A stretch of 7,701 bases of DNA, from assembly GCA_945949035.1 (NCBI GenBank), contig CAMFDH010000061.1, forward strand, positions 1 to 7,701, written 5' to 3'. The position numbers and the translations under genes were made by a program. The notes under the pieces were generated by a model. It was not told the origin of the DNA. It did not search any database and saw only the letters and a list, made by a program, of their open reading frames with translations. The DNA is from an uncultured Actinomyces sp. (GTDB taxonomy: Bacteria; Actinomycetota; Actinomycetes; Actinomycetales; Actinomycetaceae). Below are positions 1 to 5,621 of the stretch, piece by piece (position 1 is the stretch's first letter; every line of letters starts with the position of its first letter).

Positions 1-285
1 TTCATTGCGTCCTTCACGTTCGCCCTGCTGGCGTTCGGCACCAACGTGGACTTCTTCAAAGTTGGCGCTGCCTACCTCGTCTTCAACACCCTGGGATCAA
101 TGGTGCCGATTCCAGGTGGTGTCGGTTCGACTGAAGCCGCCCTCACCCTCGGTATGACGACCATCGGCGTCTCCGCGGCTGTGGGACTCACGGCCGCCAT
201 CACGTTCCGCCTGGCGACGTTCTACCTGCAGATCCCCATCGGCTGGGTGGCGTTTGAGTACATGCAGAAGAAGAAGCTGATCTAG
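1..285 (+). CDS. C-terminal part of a flippase-like membrane protein (UPF0104 / LPG-synthase TM family)
   Basis: The frame is open from the first base and ends at TAG 283-285, giving 94 visible residues; the N-terminus lies outside the window. The visible part is almost entirely hydrophobic, with about three membrane segments and a short basic tail (QKKKLI). The segment MVPIPGGVGSTEAAL matches the conserved PxPGGxGxxEaa signature of the PF03706 lysylphosphatidylglycerol-synthase transmembrane/flippase-like family. Members sit in the cytoplasmic membrane and are linked to lipid or polyprenol-linked substrate translocation; the substrate here cannot be told. It converges with the acyltransferase on the other strand, with only 15 bases between the two stops and no obvious terminator hairpin. 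Starting at the GTG at 46 would cut off a membrane segment that is clearly in frame, so that GTG is not the start. Confidence 0.85.
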   Translation, partial: FIASFTFALLAFGTNVDFFKVGAAYLVFNTLGSMVPIPGGVGSTEAALTLGMTTIGVSAAVGLTAAITFRLATFYLQIPIGWVAFEYMQKKKLI

Positions 286-300
286 CCCCTAACGGTTTGG

Positions 301-885
301 TTACTCCGGAAGGTCTTCCTCAAGGCTGATCCACACCCGACTCTCAAGTCCCGGGTTGATCCCCACCTTCCCTTCGTAGAAGGCGCGGATCCTGTCCATG
401 TCTTCTGTGACATTTCCGCTGGGGTAGAGGACGGGCCCAAGTCCCATCGTCTTGGTCTTGGTATCGATGAACCCCATGACGATCGGCAGGTCCGAGTCGC
501 GGGCAATCCGGTAGAACCCCGACTTCCAGCGGTCGGTCTTCTTGCGGGTCCCTTCCGGGGCCAGGATGAGGACGGCCCCCGGTGTTTCACGCAGTTCCTC
601 TGCCAGTGCCTGAGCCATTCCCTGAGGGGCGTGGCGGTGAACGGGAATGCCTCCCAGCCAGCGGGGAATGAACCCGAGGGGGTTGTCGAAGGCCTGCGAC
701 TTGCCCAGCCACCTCACCGGGACACCGGCTTTCCATGCAATCAGCAGCATCACGCCAAAGTCTAGGTTGGAGGTGTGGGGAGCACCGATGAATATTGCAC
801 CGTCATTTGGCAGATCATCTTCGATCTGAAATCGATAACCGAGGAGGCGCGCAACCGAGGTTGCAACTGCGGCTTTGAAACTCAT
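301..885 (-). CDS. Small PlsC-type 1-acylglycerol-3-phosphate acyltransferase family protein
   Basis: This 194-residue protein has the acyltransferase blocks in order. The catalytic HX4D box is HTSNLD (H37, D42). It is followed by GKSQAF near 61-66, GGIPVHR near 78-84, the EGTR substrate-phosphate box (111-114) followed by a KSGFYRIA segment, and a final block PIVMGFID (134-141). This is the PF01553/COG0204 fold that transfers an acyl group to lysophosphatidate or a related lipid at the inner membrane face. It is somewhat shorter than classical PlsC (about 240 residues) and lacks a clear N-terminal membrane anchor, so the true acceptor may differ. The start is ATG 885, 25 bases after the metal-transporter stop. 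No good Shine-Dalgarno is visible there, so it probably depends on translation or transcription from upstream. It is the last gene of the bcp cluster. Confidence 0.85.
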   Translation of the reverse strand: MSFKAAVATSVARLLGYRFQIEDDLPNDGAIFIGAPHTSNLDFGVMLLIAWKAGVPVRWLGKSQAFDNPLGFIPRWLGGIPVHRHAPQGMAQALAEELRETPGAVLILAPEGTRKKTDRWKSGFYRIARDSDLPIVMGFIDTKTKTMGLGPVLYPSGNVTEDMDRIRAFYEGKVGINPGLESRVWISLEEDLPE

Positions 886-910
886 TGGGCCAGTCTAGAG
901 CCGGTTTTAA

Positions 911-1684
911 CTAGAAGGTGACCAGCGATCCGGCAAGGGCCGAGATACCCAAGATAATCAGTCCGATTAGCAGGGTACGGAGGATGGCACGCCAAGCCGA
1001 GGTGTGCTCAACCAGGTGACCGATCCATCCGGAGATGATGAGGGCGATGACGACAGAGATCACCGTGATCTCTCCGCGGATATCCCAGGGAAGGATGAGC
1101 AGGAAGAGCAGGGGCAGGATGGTTCCAGCGAGGAACGCCAAGCCTGCCAGGCCCGCTTTCCTCCAGGCCCAGGCCTTTCCCGGAATCTCATCCAGGTCGT
1201 ACTCGGCCTCAAGCTGGGCCCGCAGCGCGTCATTGGCCGTGAGTTCCTTGGCCACGGCAAGGCTGAGCTGCGGGGAAAGCCCCTTGAGCTCATAGATTCG
1301 CGCCAGTTCTTCTAGCTCTTCCTCCGGAGAGGATTCCAGCGCCTTCTGCTCCCGCTCAACAATCTTGAGTTGTGCCTGACGTTCCGACTCTGATTCGGCG
1401 TACTGTGTTGCGGCGCTGGTAGCGACACCTATAACGATGAGCGCGCTGACACCGATGATGGCTTCCTGTCCGGTGGCCCCACCGGACAGGAGACCCTGGA
1501 TGATCGCCGCAGATGAGATGATCCCGTCGTTGCCAATCGAAAGCATCTCACGCCACTGGGCGTCATCCCGCGGGCTCCACTCTGCAGAGTTGTCCCGGTA
1601 TCGGTTGAGGAAGAGTATGGGGTCGGGAATGCGGAAGGTGGGCATTTTCAGACCCATCTTCCGCGATTCCCCATCCCTAACCAT
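911..1684 (-). CDS. VIT1/CCC1-family iron/manganese transporter
   Basis: This is a 257-residue membrane protein of the vacuolar iron transporter family (PF01988), which moves Fe2+ or Mn2+ out of the cytoplasm, probably by proton antiport. The first membrane helix carries the family hallmark SIGNDGIISSA (49-59) with the conserved Asp53. TM2 ends in ATQYAESESERQ (92-103), the counterpart of the usual YxSvsxQ turn. Residues about 105-165 form the acidic amphipathic helical metal-binding domain, with repeated Glu (REQKALE, EEELEELARIYE, AKELT). Three further membrane helices follow (about 175-257), the last starting at the SAWRAILRTLLIG segment. The 48 residues before TM1 are hydrophilic and unusually long. 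The start is uncertain: ATG 1684 has only a weak AGG, while the in-frame ATG at 1657 (Met10) has a GGGGAA stretch upstream. It lies 5 nt after bcp. Confidence 0.88.
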   Translation of the reverse strand: MVRDGESRKMGLKMPTFRIPDPILFLNRYRDNSAEWSPRDDAQWREMLSIGNDGIISSAAIIQGLLSGGATGQEAIIGVSALIVIGVATSAATQYAESESERQAQLKIVEREQKALESSPEEELEELARIYELKGLSPQLSLAVAKELTANDALRAQLEAEYDLDEIPGKAWAWRKAGLAGLAFLAGTILPLLFLLILPWDIRGEITVISVVIALIISGWIGHLVEHTSAWRAILRTLLIGLIILGISALAGSLVTF

Positions 1685-1689
1685 TGGAC

Positions 1690-2193
1690 CTAGTCGTCTA
1701 GTCCCAGGGTCTTACGCAGGCGCGCAACGTGACCCGTAGCCTTGACGTTGTACTGTGCCACCTCAATCTTTCCGTCCTTGCCGACGACAAAGGTGGAACG
1801 GATGATGCCCTGGAAGACCTTGCCGTAGTTCATCTTGGAGCCGTAGGTCCCCCACTGCTTCATGATCGAGTGGTCCGGATCGGTTCCCAGGGGGAAGTTC
1901 AACGAGTCCTTATCTTTGAACTTCTGCAGCGAGGTCATTTTGTCTGCGCTGATCCCGATTACCGAGTAGCCGGCCCCCTTCAGGGAGTTGAGGTTGTCGC
2001 GGAAGTCGCAGGCTTCCTTGGTGCAACCAGGAGTCATAGCCTTGGGATAGAAGTAGACGATGACGCCCTTCTCAGCGGCCTCAACCAGCTGAGCCAAAGT
2101 CACCTCTCCCTCAGTCGTTTCGATAGTGAACGAAGGGGCCTCTTGCCCCACTTCCAGGCGGATCGCGCCCTTATCAGATGTGTTCTCAGTCAT
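1690..2193 (-). CDS. bcp: Thioredoxin-dependent thiol peroxidase, PrxQ/Bcp type
   Basis: This 167-residue peroxiredoxin reduces H2O2 and organic hydroperoxides in the cytoplasm using thioredoxin. The active site is FYPKAMTPGCTKEAC: Thr54, the peroxidatic Cys57 and a second Cys62 five residues later, the resolving position of atypical 2-Cys PrxQ proteins. The conserved Arg132 is in the RSTFVV strand, and PLGTDPDHSIMKQWG is the typical central helix region. Length is normal for the family (about 155-165). The usual KADTPGCT reads KAMTPGCT here. The start ATG 2193 has GAGAG eight bases upstream and overlaps the stop of a possible 36-codon ORF as ATGA. The stop is only 5 nt from the VIT-family transporter start, so the two are almost certainly co-transcribed. 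Confidence 0.95.
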   Translation of the reverse strand: MTENTSDKGAIRLEVGQEAPSFTIETTEGEVTLAQLVEAAEKGVIVYFYPKAMTPGCTKEACDFRDNLNSLKGAGYSVIGISADKMTSLQKFKDKDSLNFPLGTDPDHSIMKQWGTYGSKMNYGKVFQGIIRSTFVVGKDGKIEVAQYNVKATGHVARLRKTLGLDD

Positions 2194-2300
2194 GGCGCTA
2201 TTCTCTCACGGCCCTCCGACATAAGCACGGCACCAAGCACGGCCCAACCAACCGAGGCACCGCACTTCGCCAACGCTTCGTGCGCGTCGGTCTTGGACAC
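2190..2300 (-). CDS. Possible 36-residue small protein translationally coupled to bcp
   Basis: A GTG-started frame of 36 codons fills most of the gap between the DeoR gene and bcp. GGAGG lies 4 bases upstream of GTG 2300, and the TGA shares bases with the bcp start (ATGA). The peptide begins VSKTDAHEALAKCG, has a short hydrophobic stretch (about 16-27, VGWAVLGAVLM) and ends SEGRERIAP. I recognise no family. Points in favour are the SD and the classic 4-base start/stop overlap. Points against are the short SD spacing, the small size, an internal 9-base direct repeat that makes up the hydrophobic part, and the good chance of open frames in GC-rich DNA. It may be a coupling leader for bcp rather than a functional protein. 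Confidence 0.3.
   Translation of the reverse strand: MSKTDAHEALAKCGASVGWAVLGAVLMSEGRERIAP
2223..2243. repeat. Short direct repeat, 9 bases with 12-base period
   Basis: AAGCACGGC occurs at 2223-2231 and again at 2235-2243, separated by ACC. On the minus strand this reads GCCGTGCTT-GGT-GCCGTGCTT and, in the small-ORF frame, gives AVLG followed by AVLM. It is probably a local duplication with no mobile-element character. Confidence 0.6.
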
Positions 2301-2303
2301 CCG

Positions 2304-2317
2304 ACCTCCGGAGAGGT
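2304..2317 (-). promoter_or_regulatory. Small stem-loop after the DeoR stop, covering the small-ORF SD
   Basis: Immediately after the DeoR-family stop the minus strand reads ACCTC-TCCG-GAGGT, a perfect 5-bp stem with a four-base loop. No T-run follows, so it is a poor terminator. Its right arm contains the GGAGG that would serve the possible 36-codon ORF, so the hairpin could limit initiation there. Confidence 0.3.
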
Positions 2318-3085
2318 TTAGGCAGTCACAACCTGCACTCCTGCAGCCCGGTACGGCTTCAGCTTTCCACGAGACCTCTCATCCGTGACGAGGGTCCAAC
2401 CTCGAGGCATTGGGGCCCAGGCATGCTGACGAAGACCAAGTTTCGAAGCATGGGCCAGCACGACCGTTCGATTCGATCTGGAAGCTATCAGCTCTTTGGT
2501 TTGAGCCTCTGCCAATGTAGGCTCACCGACCCCATCGATTGGATGCACGGCATCGCAGCCCAAGAATGCGATGTCTACATAGAGCTTCTCGACTGCCGCG
2601 GTGAACAGTGCGCCGGAAAGGGAATGCGAGTTGCGAAAGACTTTTCCTCCGGTCAGGAGAACCTCGATGTTCGGGTCGTCAGCCAGGGCGAGTGCTATCT
2701 CAAGACCCCTGGTTACAACGGTTAGAGGCCCACGGCCACCCAGGTGGGAGATGAGCCTGGAGCACGAAGACCCAGCGTCAACAAAGATGACGGATGCCTC
2801 TTCGGGAATCAGCTCAGCGGCCGCCTTCGCAATTTGAATCTTTGCGCCGACCTCAATCTCTTCCCGCTCCGCAAGCACTTTCTCTCGGATCTGCGGGCTG
2901 GGAATCGCCCCACCTAGCGTCCGAGTCACAACTCCGTGATCTTCGAGGACGGTTAGGTCGCGGCGGATAGTGGAAGGGGAGACGTCCATGGCCTCTGCGA
3001 TCTCATCTACCGTCTGGGTTCCTGAAAAAACCAGATTCCTGATGTCCTCTTGTCGCCTGCGCGTTGAACTACGCTGTGATGCCAT
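2318..3085 (-). CDS. DeoR/GlpR-family transcriptional regulator of the catabolic cluster
   Basis: This 255-residue regulator is of normal DeoR-family length. The N-terminal winged HTH covers residues about 10-62: RRQEDIRNLVF, then the helix-turn-helix TVDEIAEAMDVSPSTIRRDL with the recognition helix in SPSTIRRDL, then the wing TRTLGGAI. The C-terminal sugar-phosphate sensor (DeoRC, about 80-235) shows VDAGSSCSRLISHL, TGGKVF with a downstream SLSG, AFLGCDA, GEPTLAEAQTKELI and ASKLG. The family's usual LADxSK reads LAHASK here (His212 for Asp). Such proteins generally repress sugar or sugar-acid genes and release DNA on binding a phosphorylated intermediate. The position directly after kinase and pdxA2 suggests it controls that operon and possibly itself. 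ATG 3085 has a strong purine SD (minus-strand AAGGGGGGAG, 3091-3100) five bases upstream. Confidence 0.93.
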   Translation of the reverse strand: MASQRSSTRRRQEDIRNLVFSGTQTVDEIAEAMDVSPSTIRRDLTVLEDHGVVTRTLGGAIPSPQIREKVLAEREEIEVGAKIQIAKAAAELIPEEASVIFVDAGSSCSRLISHLGGRGPLTVVTRGLEIALALADDPNIEVLLTGGKVFRNSHSLSGALFTAAVEKLYVDIAFLGCDAVHPIDGVGEPTLAEAQTKELIASRSNRTVVLAHASKLGLRQHAWAPMPRGWTLVTDERSRGKLKPYRAAGVQVVTA

Positions 3086-3107
3086 GGAGTCTCCCCCCTT
3101 GATTAAC

Positions 3108-3181
3108 TTGGGACATTTGGCTTGGTCATTGCCCTGTCGTCACGGCCATAACCCTTTGGGCTCTACCGCCCATTGTCCCAA
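3108..3181. promoter_or_regulatory. Inverted repeat TTGGGACA/TGTCCCAA in the pdxA2-deoR gap: candidate operator or RNA stem
   Basis: The 101-nt gap between pdxA2 and the regulator is bracketed by a perfect 8-bp inverted repeat, TTGGGACA at 3108-3115 and TGTCCCAA at 3174-3181, with 58 bases between. One arm lies just upstream of the regulator SD, the other just past the pdxA2 stop. Inside is a second perfect inverted repeat, TGGGC (3157-3161) and GCCCA (3168-3172), with a six-base loop. Either the arms are operator half-sites for the adjacent DeoR-type protein (autoregulation, looping), or the minus-strand transcript folds into a two-level stem between the two genes. I see no convincing -10/-35 pair. 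Confidence 0.4.
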
Positions 3182-3186
3182 CATAA

Positions 3187-4233
3187 TTACTTGACCAGGT
3201 ACTCCTCCCGAATTCCCTCAACAAAAGGCGCATAGTCGACGGCTGCGAGGTAGGCGGAGCGCATCGTATCGTGGGAAGCCAGTCCCTTACCCGCAATGTC
3301 GAATGCGGTGCCGTGGTCGACAGAAGTGCGAAGGATCGGGAGTCCTACGGTCACCGAGATCGTTCCATCAAAGTCGTACGTCTTGGCTGCGATGTGCCCT
3401 TGATCGTGATACTGACTCAGAATCCCGTCGTACCTTCCGATGATGCCGTGGTGAAAGACGGAGTCTGCAGGGATTGGTCCCGCTACATTGAGCCCTCTAT
3501 CGTTCACTACCGCGACTGCTGGAGCCAGCACATCAATCTCTTCAGAACCAAAGGCCCCACCCTCACCTCCGTGCGGGTTGATTGCCGCCACGGCCAATCG
3601 AGGATTTGGAACACCGAAGACCTGAAGGGCCCGGTGTGCACGCTCAATCGAAGCAACCTGCGTCTCTACGGTGATTGAGTTCAGAGCGTCCCTAAGTGAC
3701 TGGTGTCTGGTCGCGAAGAAAATACGAAGATGGTGGTTATCGAGATCTTCATTGCGCGTCACAAACATGGTGTCTTGGTCTGTTACCCCAGTGAGTTCAC
3801 CAAGCATCTCTGTGTGCCCGAGATGCTTGCTGCCGGAAGCCCAAATTGCCTCTTTGTTGATTGGTCCGGTAACTATTCCGTCTACCTTCTGATCCATGGC
3901 AGCCGCAGTTGCAGTCTCAATTGCAGCCACCGCGGCTCGGCCGGCCCGCTCATCGACTACTCCCCATGCTGGCATCTCGTCTCCGAGGACTCCGGTGTCA
4001 TAGATATCTATGACTCCCTCCCCTAACGGAGGCGTATCCCAGCTATCAACAACTCGTACCTCAACCGGAAGCCCGAGTGCCTTGACTGCGGCACGAAGTG
4101 CAACTGGATCGCCGACCGCGATCCCATGGTGCTCATCCGACCCGGCAAACTCGGCAAGTGTCATAGCCGTAATCTCCGGGCCGATACCGACCGGGTCACC
4201 CATCGTGACCGCGAGAACTGGTTTCTTACTCAT
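3187..4233 (-). CDS. pdxA2: PdxA2-type 4-phospho-D-threonate / 4-phospho-D-erythronate dehydrogenase
   Basis: The 348-residue protein is a full-length PdxA fold (PF04166), an NAD-dependent metal-requiring oxidative decarboxylase. Signatures in order are TMGDPVGIGPEI (10-21), TGPINKEA (122-129), LGHTEMLGELTG (138-149), TRHQSL with His177, NPHGGEGGAFG with His221, YHDQGH with His276, and DHGTAFDIAGKG (306-317). His177, His221 and His276 match the spacing of the three metal-binding histidines of PdxA. True PdxA acts on 4-phosphohydroxythreonine in vitamin B6 synthesis. Location behind a DUF1537 kinase and GntP transporter argues instead for PdxA2, which yields dihydroxyacetone phosphate and CO2 from 4-phosphorylated C4 sugar acids. 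The start is ATG 4233, chosen for the SD AAGGAG nine bases upstream and because PdxA proteins begin directly before the TMGDP strand. The frame stays open further upstream, but that part overlaps the kinase and has no family similarity. Confidence 0.92.
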   Translation of the reverse strand: MSKKPVLAVTMGDPVGIGPEITAMTLAEFAGSDEHHGIAVGDPVALRAAVKALGLPVEVRVVDSWDTPPLGEGVIDIYDTGVLGDEMPAWGVVDERAGRAAVAAIETATAAAMDQKVDGIVTGPINKEAIWASGSKHLGHTEMLGELTGVTDQDTMFVTRNEDLDNHHLRIFFATRHQSLRDALNSITVETQVASIERAHRALQVFGVPNPRLAVAAINPHGGEGGAFGSEEIDVLAPAVAVVNDRGLNVAGPIPADSVFHHGIIGRYDGILSQYHDQGHIAAKTYDFDGTISVTVGLPILRTSVDHGTAFDIAGKGLASHDTMRSAYLAAVDYAPFVEGIREEYLVK

Positions 4234-4242
4234 GTACTCATT

Positions 4243-4248
4243 CTCCTT
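4243..4248 (-). promoter_or_regulatory. Ribosome binding site deciding the pdxA2 start
   Basis: Minus-strand AAGGAG lies nine bases before ATG 4233. It sits in the 64-nt gap after the kinase stop and fixes the PdxA2 N-terminus at MSKKPV, rather than at an ATG 55 codons further upstream inside the kinase gene. Confidence 0.8.
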
Positions 4249-4297
4249 CAAATGATTCAAACCACTGGGCGCTTTTAGGTGCGCGATCCGTCCGCGT

Positions 4298-5620
4298 CTA
4301 GTCTGATTCCACGACGGGTGCAGCACGGACCCATTTGCTCCGCTGGTTGGCAGTCTGCGTGAGCTTATCGACGCACAGGATCGCCGCATCAGGACCACCG
4401 ATCAGACCGCCCTTGGTGACGATTGAGAGACCTGCCCATGGTCCTCCGATAACTTCACCCTCGACGGCCAACGGAATGACCTCACCATGGATCTCGACGC
4501 CGTAGCTTCCTAGCTTGCTGAGAATCGCCGCAGTGATGTCTCCACCTGTTGAGTAGACTCCATCAACTGCTGTCTCCTCAAGCGTCTTCGTCACGATAGA
4601 ACCGAGGATGCCCGGCAGCCGTTCCACTTCCTCATCCGTGAGAGTGCGTCGGTCAGAAGGCACCAGTACCTGCGCATAAAGGACCGCCTGTCTAGGCCCA
4701 GCACTCCTTACGGCCTCGATCATCGCCTGCGCCGAGAGTTCAATATCTGGGAGGTTGTCCCCCGGCTTGAAAACTGGCCTAACCACCACTGGGTTCCGCT
4801 CAGCGATCAGGCGCCCCAGTTGCAGCTGTGTGAGATCCGAGGCCGAGCCTGAAACCGCAATGACTCGCCCCTGTGTCTTCGACCCCTTGAATCCCATTGC
4901 CTGAGCCAAGGCCAGTGTTGCCGGACCCGGATCAATGCCGACCCATCTGATCCCATCACCTGCTTCAACTGCGGCCTCAGCGACTGCCTCAATATGGGCA
5001 GGCACTAAGGAATCCGCCACTATGGCGTCCAGATCCTCCAGCTCAAGAAGTCTGCGGAACTCTGCGACGAGGTCGTCTTTCGGACCCGCCACCACATGAA
5101 GAGGAATGAGCGCTGTCTTCATACCAGTCTGGTTGCTGAGAACCTCCTCAACGAGAGACGTGAGAACCGGTGTTCGAACATCTCTCGAGAGTTCGGTGTC
5201 TTCTAGTCGACGACCTTCAAGCAGCTGACGTCCCTCAACGGTTACCCGGTTGGCACTAGGAAATGCCGGAACGCAGAGTCCGACCGTTCGCTCACCCGAG
5301 AGAGTACGCACTTCGTTGATTGCAGCCGCAGCCGACGCACCTACGTTCCCCCGAAGCGTCGTATCGATTCGACAACTCACGAGCCGTGCGGGCCATCCTG
5401 CCCTGATGGCCTCACGAGTTACGAGTGCAGCATCTTCCGGAGTTGAGTGCCTTGAATCAGTCGTGATGACGATGGCATCGAAACGGTCACCAAAGTCAGG
5501 CAGTGAGTGTGTGGCTTCGAAGAACGAGGTCGTGACTGCTCTGAGACCAGCGTGTGCAAACCCTGCTGCGCAAGCATTTCCACCGGTCAGATCATCTGCA
5601 GCGATTAGAACTTCAACCAT
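4298..5620 (-). CDS. Four-carbon acid sugar kinase (DUF1537 family), probable D-threonate/D-erythronate 4-kinase
   Basis: The 440-residue protein has both halves of the family. The N-terminal substrate domain (PF07005) opens with IAADDLTGGNACAAGFA (6-22), then TTDSRHS (53-59), RIDTTLRGNVGA (84-95) and VPAFPSANRVTVEG (117-130). The C-terminal nucleotide domain (PF17042) has VIAVSGSASDLTQLQL (253-268), YSTGGDITAAILSKLG (356-371), GEVIGGPWAGLSIVTKGG (388-405) and a final GGPDAAI. These enzymes phosphorylate C4 sugar acids at C4 with ATP. When paired with PdxA2 and without accessory dehydrogenase or epimerase genes, the substrate is typically D-threonate or D-erythronate; sequence alone does not separate the two. 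ATG 5620 comes one base after the transporter TGA and has no clear SD, so translation is probably coupled. Length is normal for the family. Confidence 0.9.
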   Translation of the reverse strand: MVEVLIAADDLTGGNACAAGFAHAGLRAVTTSFFEATHSLPDFGDRFDAIVITTDSRHSTPEDAALVTREAIRAGWPARLVSCRIDTTLRGNVGASAAAAINEVRTLSGERTVGLCVPAFPSANRVTVEGRQLLEGRRLEDTELSRDVRTPVLTSLVEEVLSNQTGMKTALIPLHVVAGPKDDLVAEFRRLLELEDLDAIVADSLVPAHIEAVAEAAVEAGDGIRWVGIDPGPATLALAQAMGFKGSKTQGRVIAVSGSASDLTQLQLGRLIAERNPVVVRPVFKPGDNLPDIELSAQAMIEAVRSAGPRQAVLYAQVLVPSDRRTLTDEEVERLPGILGSIVTKTLEETAVDGVYSTGGDITAAILSKLGSYGVEIHGEVIPLAVEGEVIGGPWAGLSIVTKGGLIGGPDAAILCVDKLTQTANQRSKWVRAAPVVESD

Positions 5621-5621
5621 G

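Noticed and set aside
286..300. Possible bidirectional terminator between convergent genes
   Set aside because: Only 15 bases separate the stops; no stem longer than three bases and no T-run is visible.
1729..2388. 219-codon open frame on the plus strand
   Set aside because: It is antisense to bcp and the regulator. Its peptide has no recognisable domain, and both minus-strand genes are strongly supported.
4247..4261. Direct repeat TTCAAA twice with 9-base period before pdxA2
   Set aside because: It is short, lies beside the SD, and has no inverted or multi-copy pattern.
4234..4398. In-frame 55-codon N-terminal extension of PdxA2
   Set aside because: It overlaps the end of the kinase gene, shows no PdxA similarity, and a clear AAGGAG site precedes ATG 4233.
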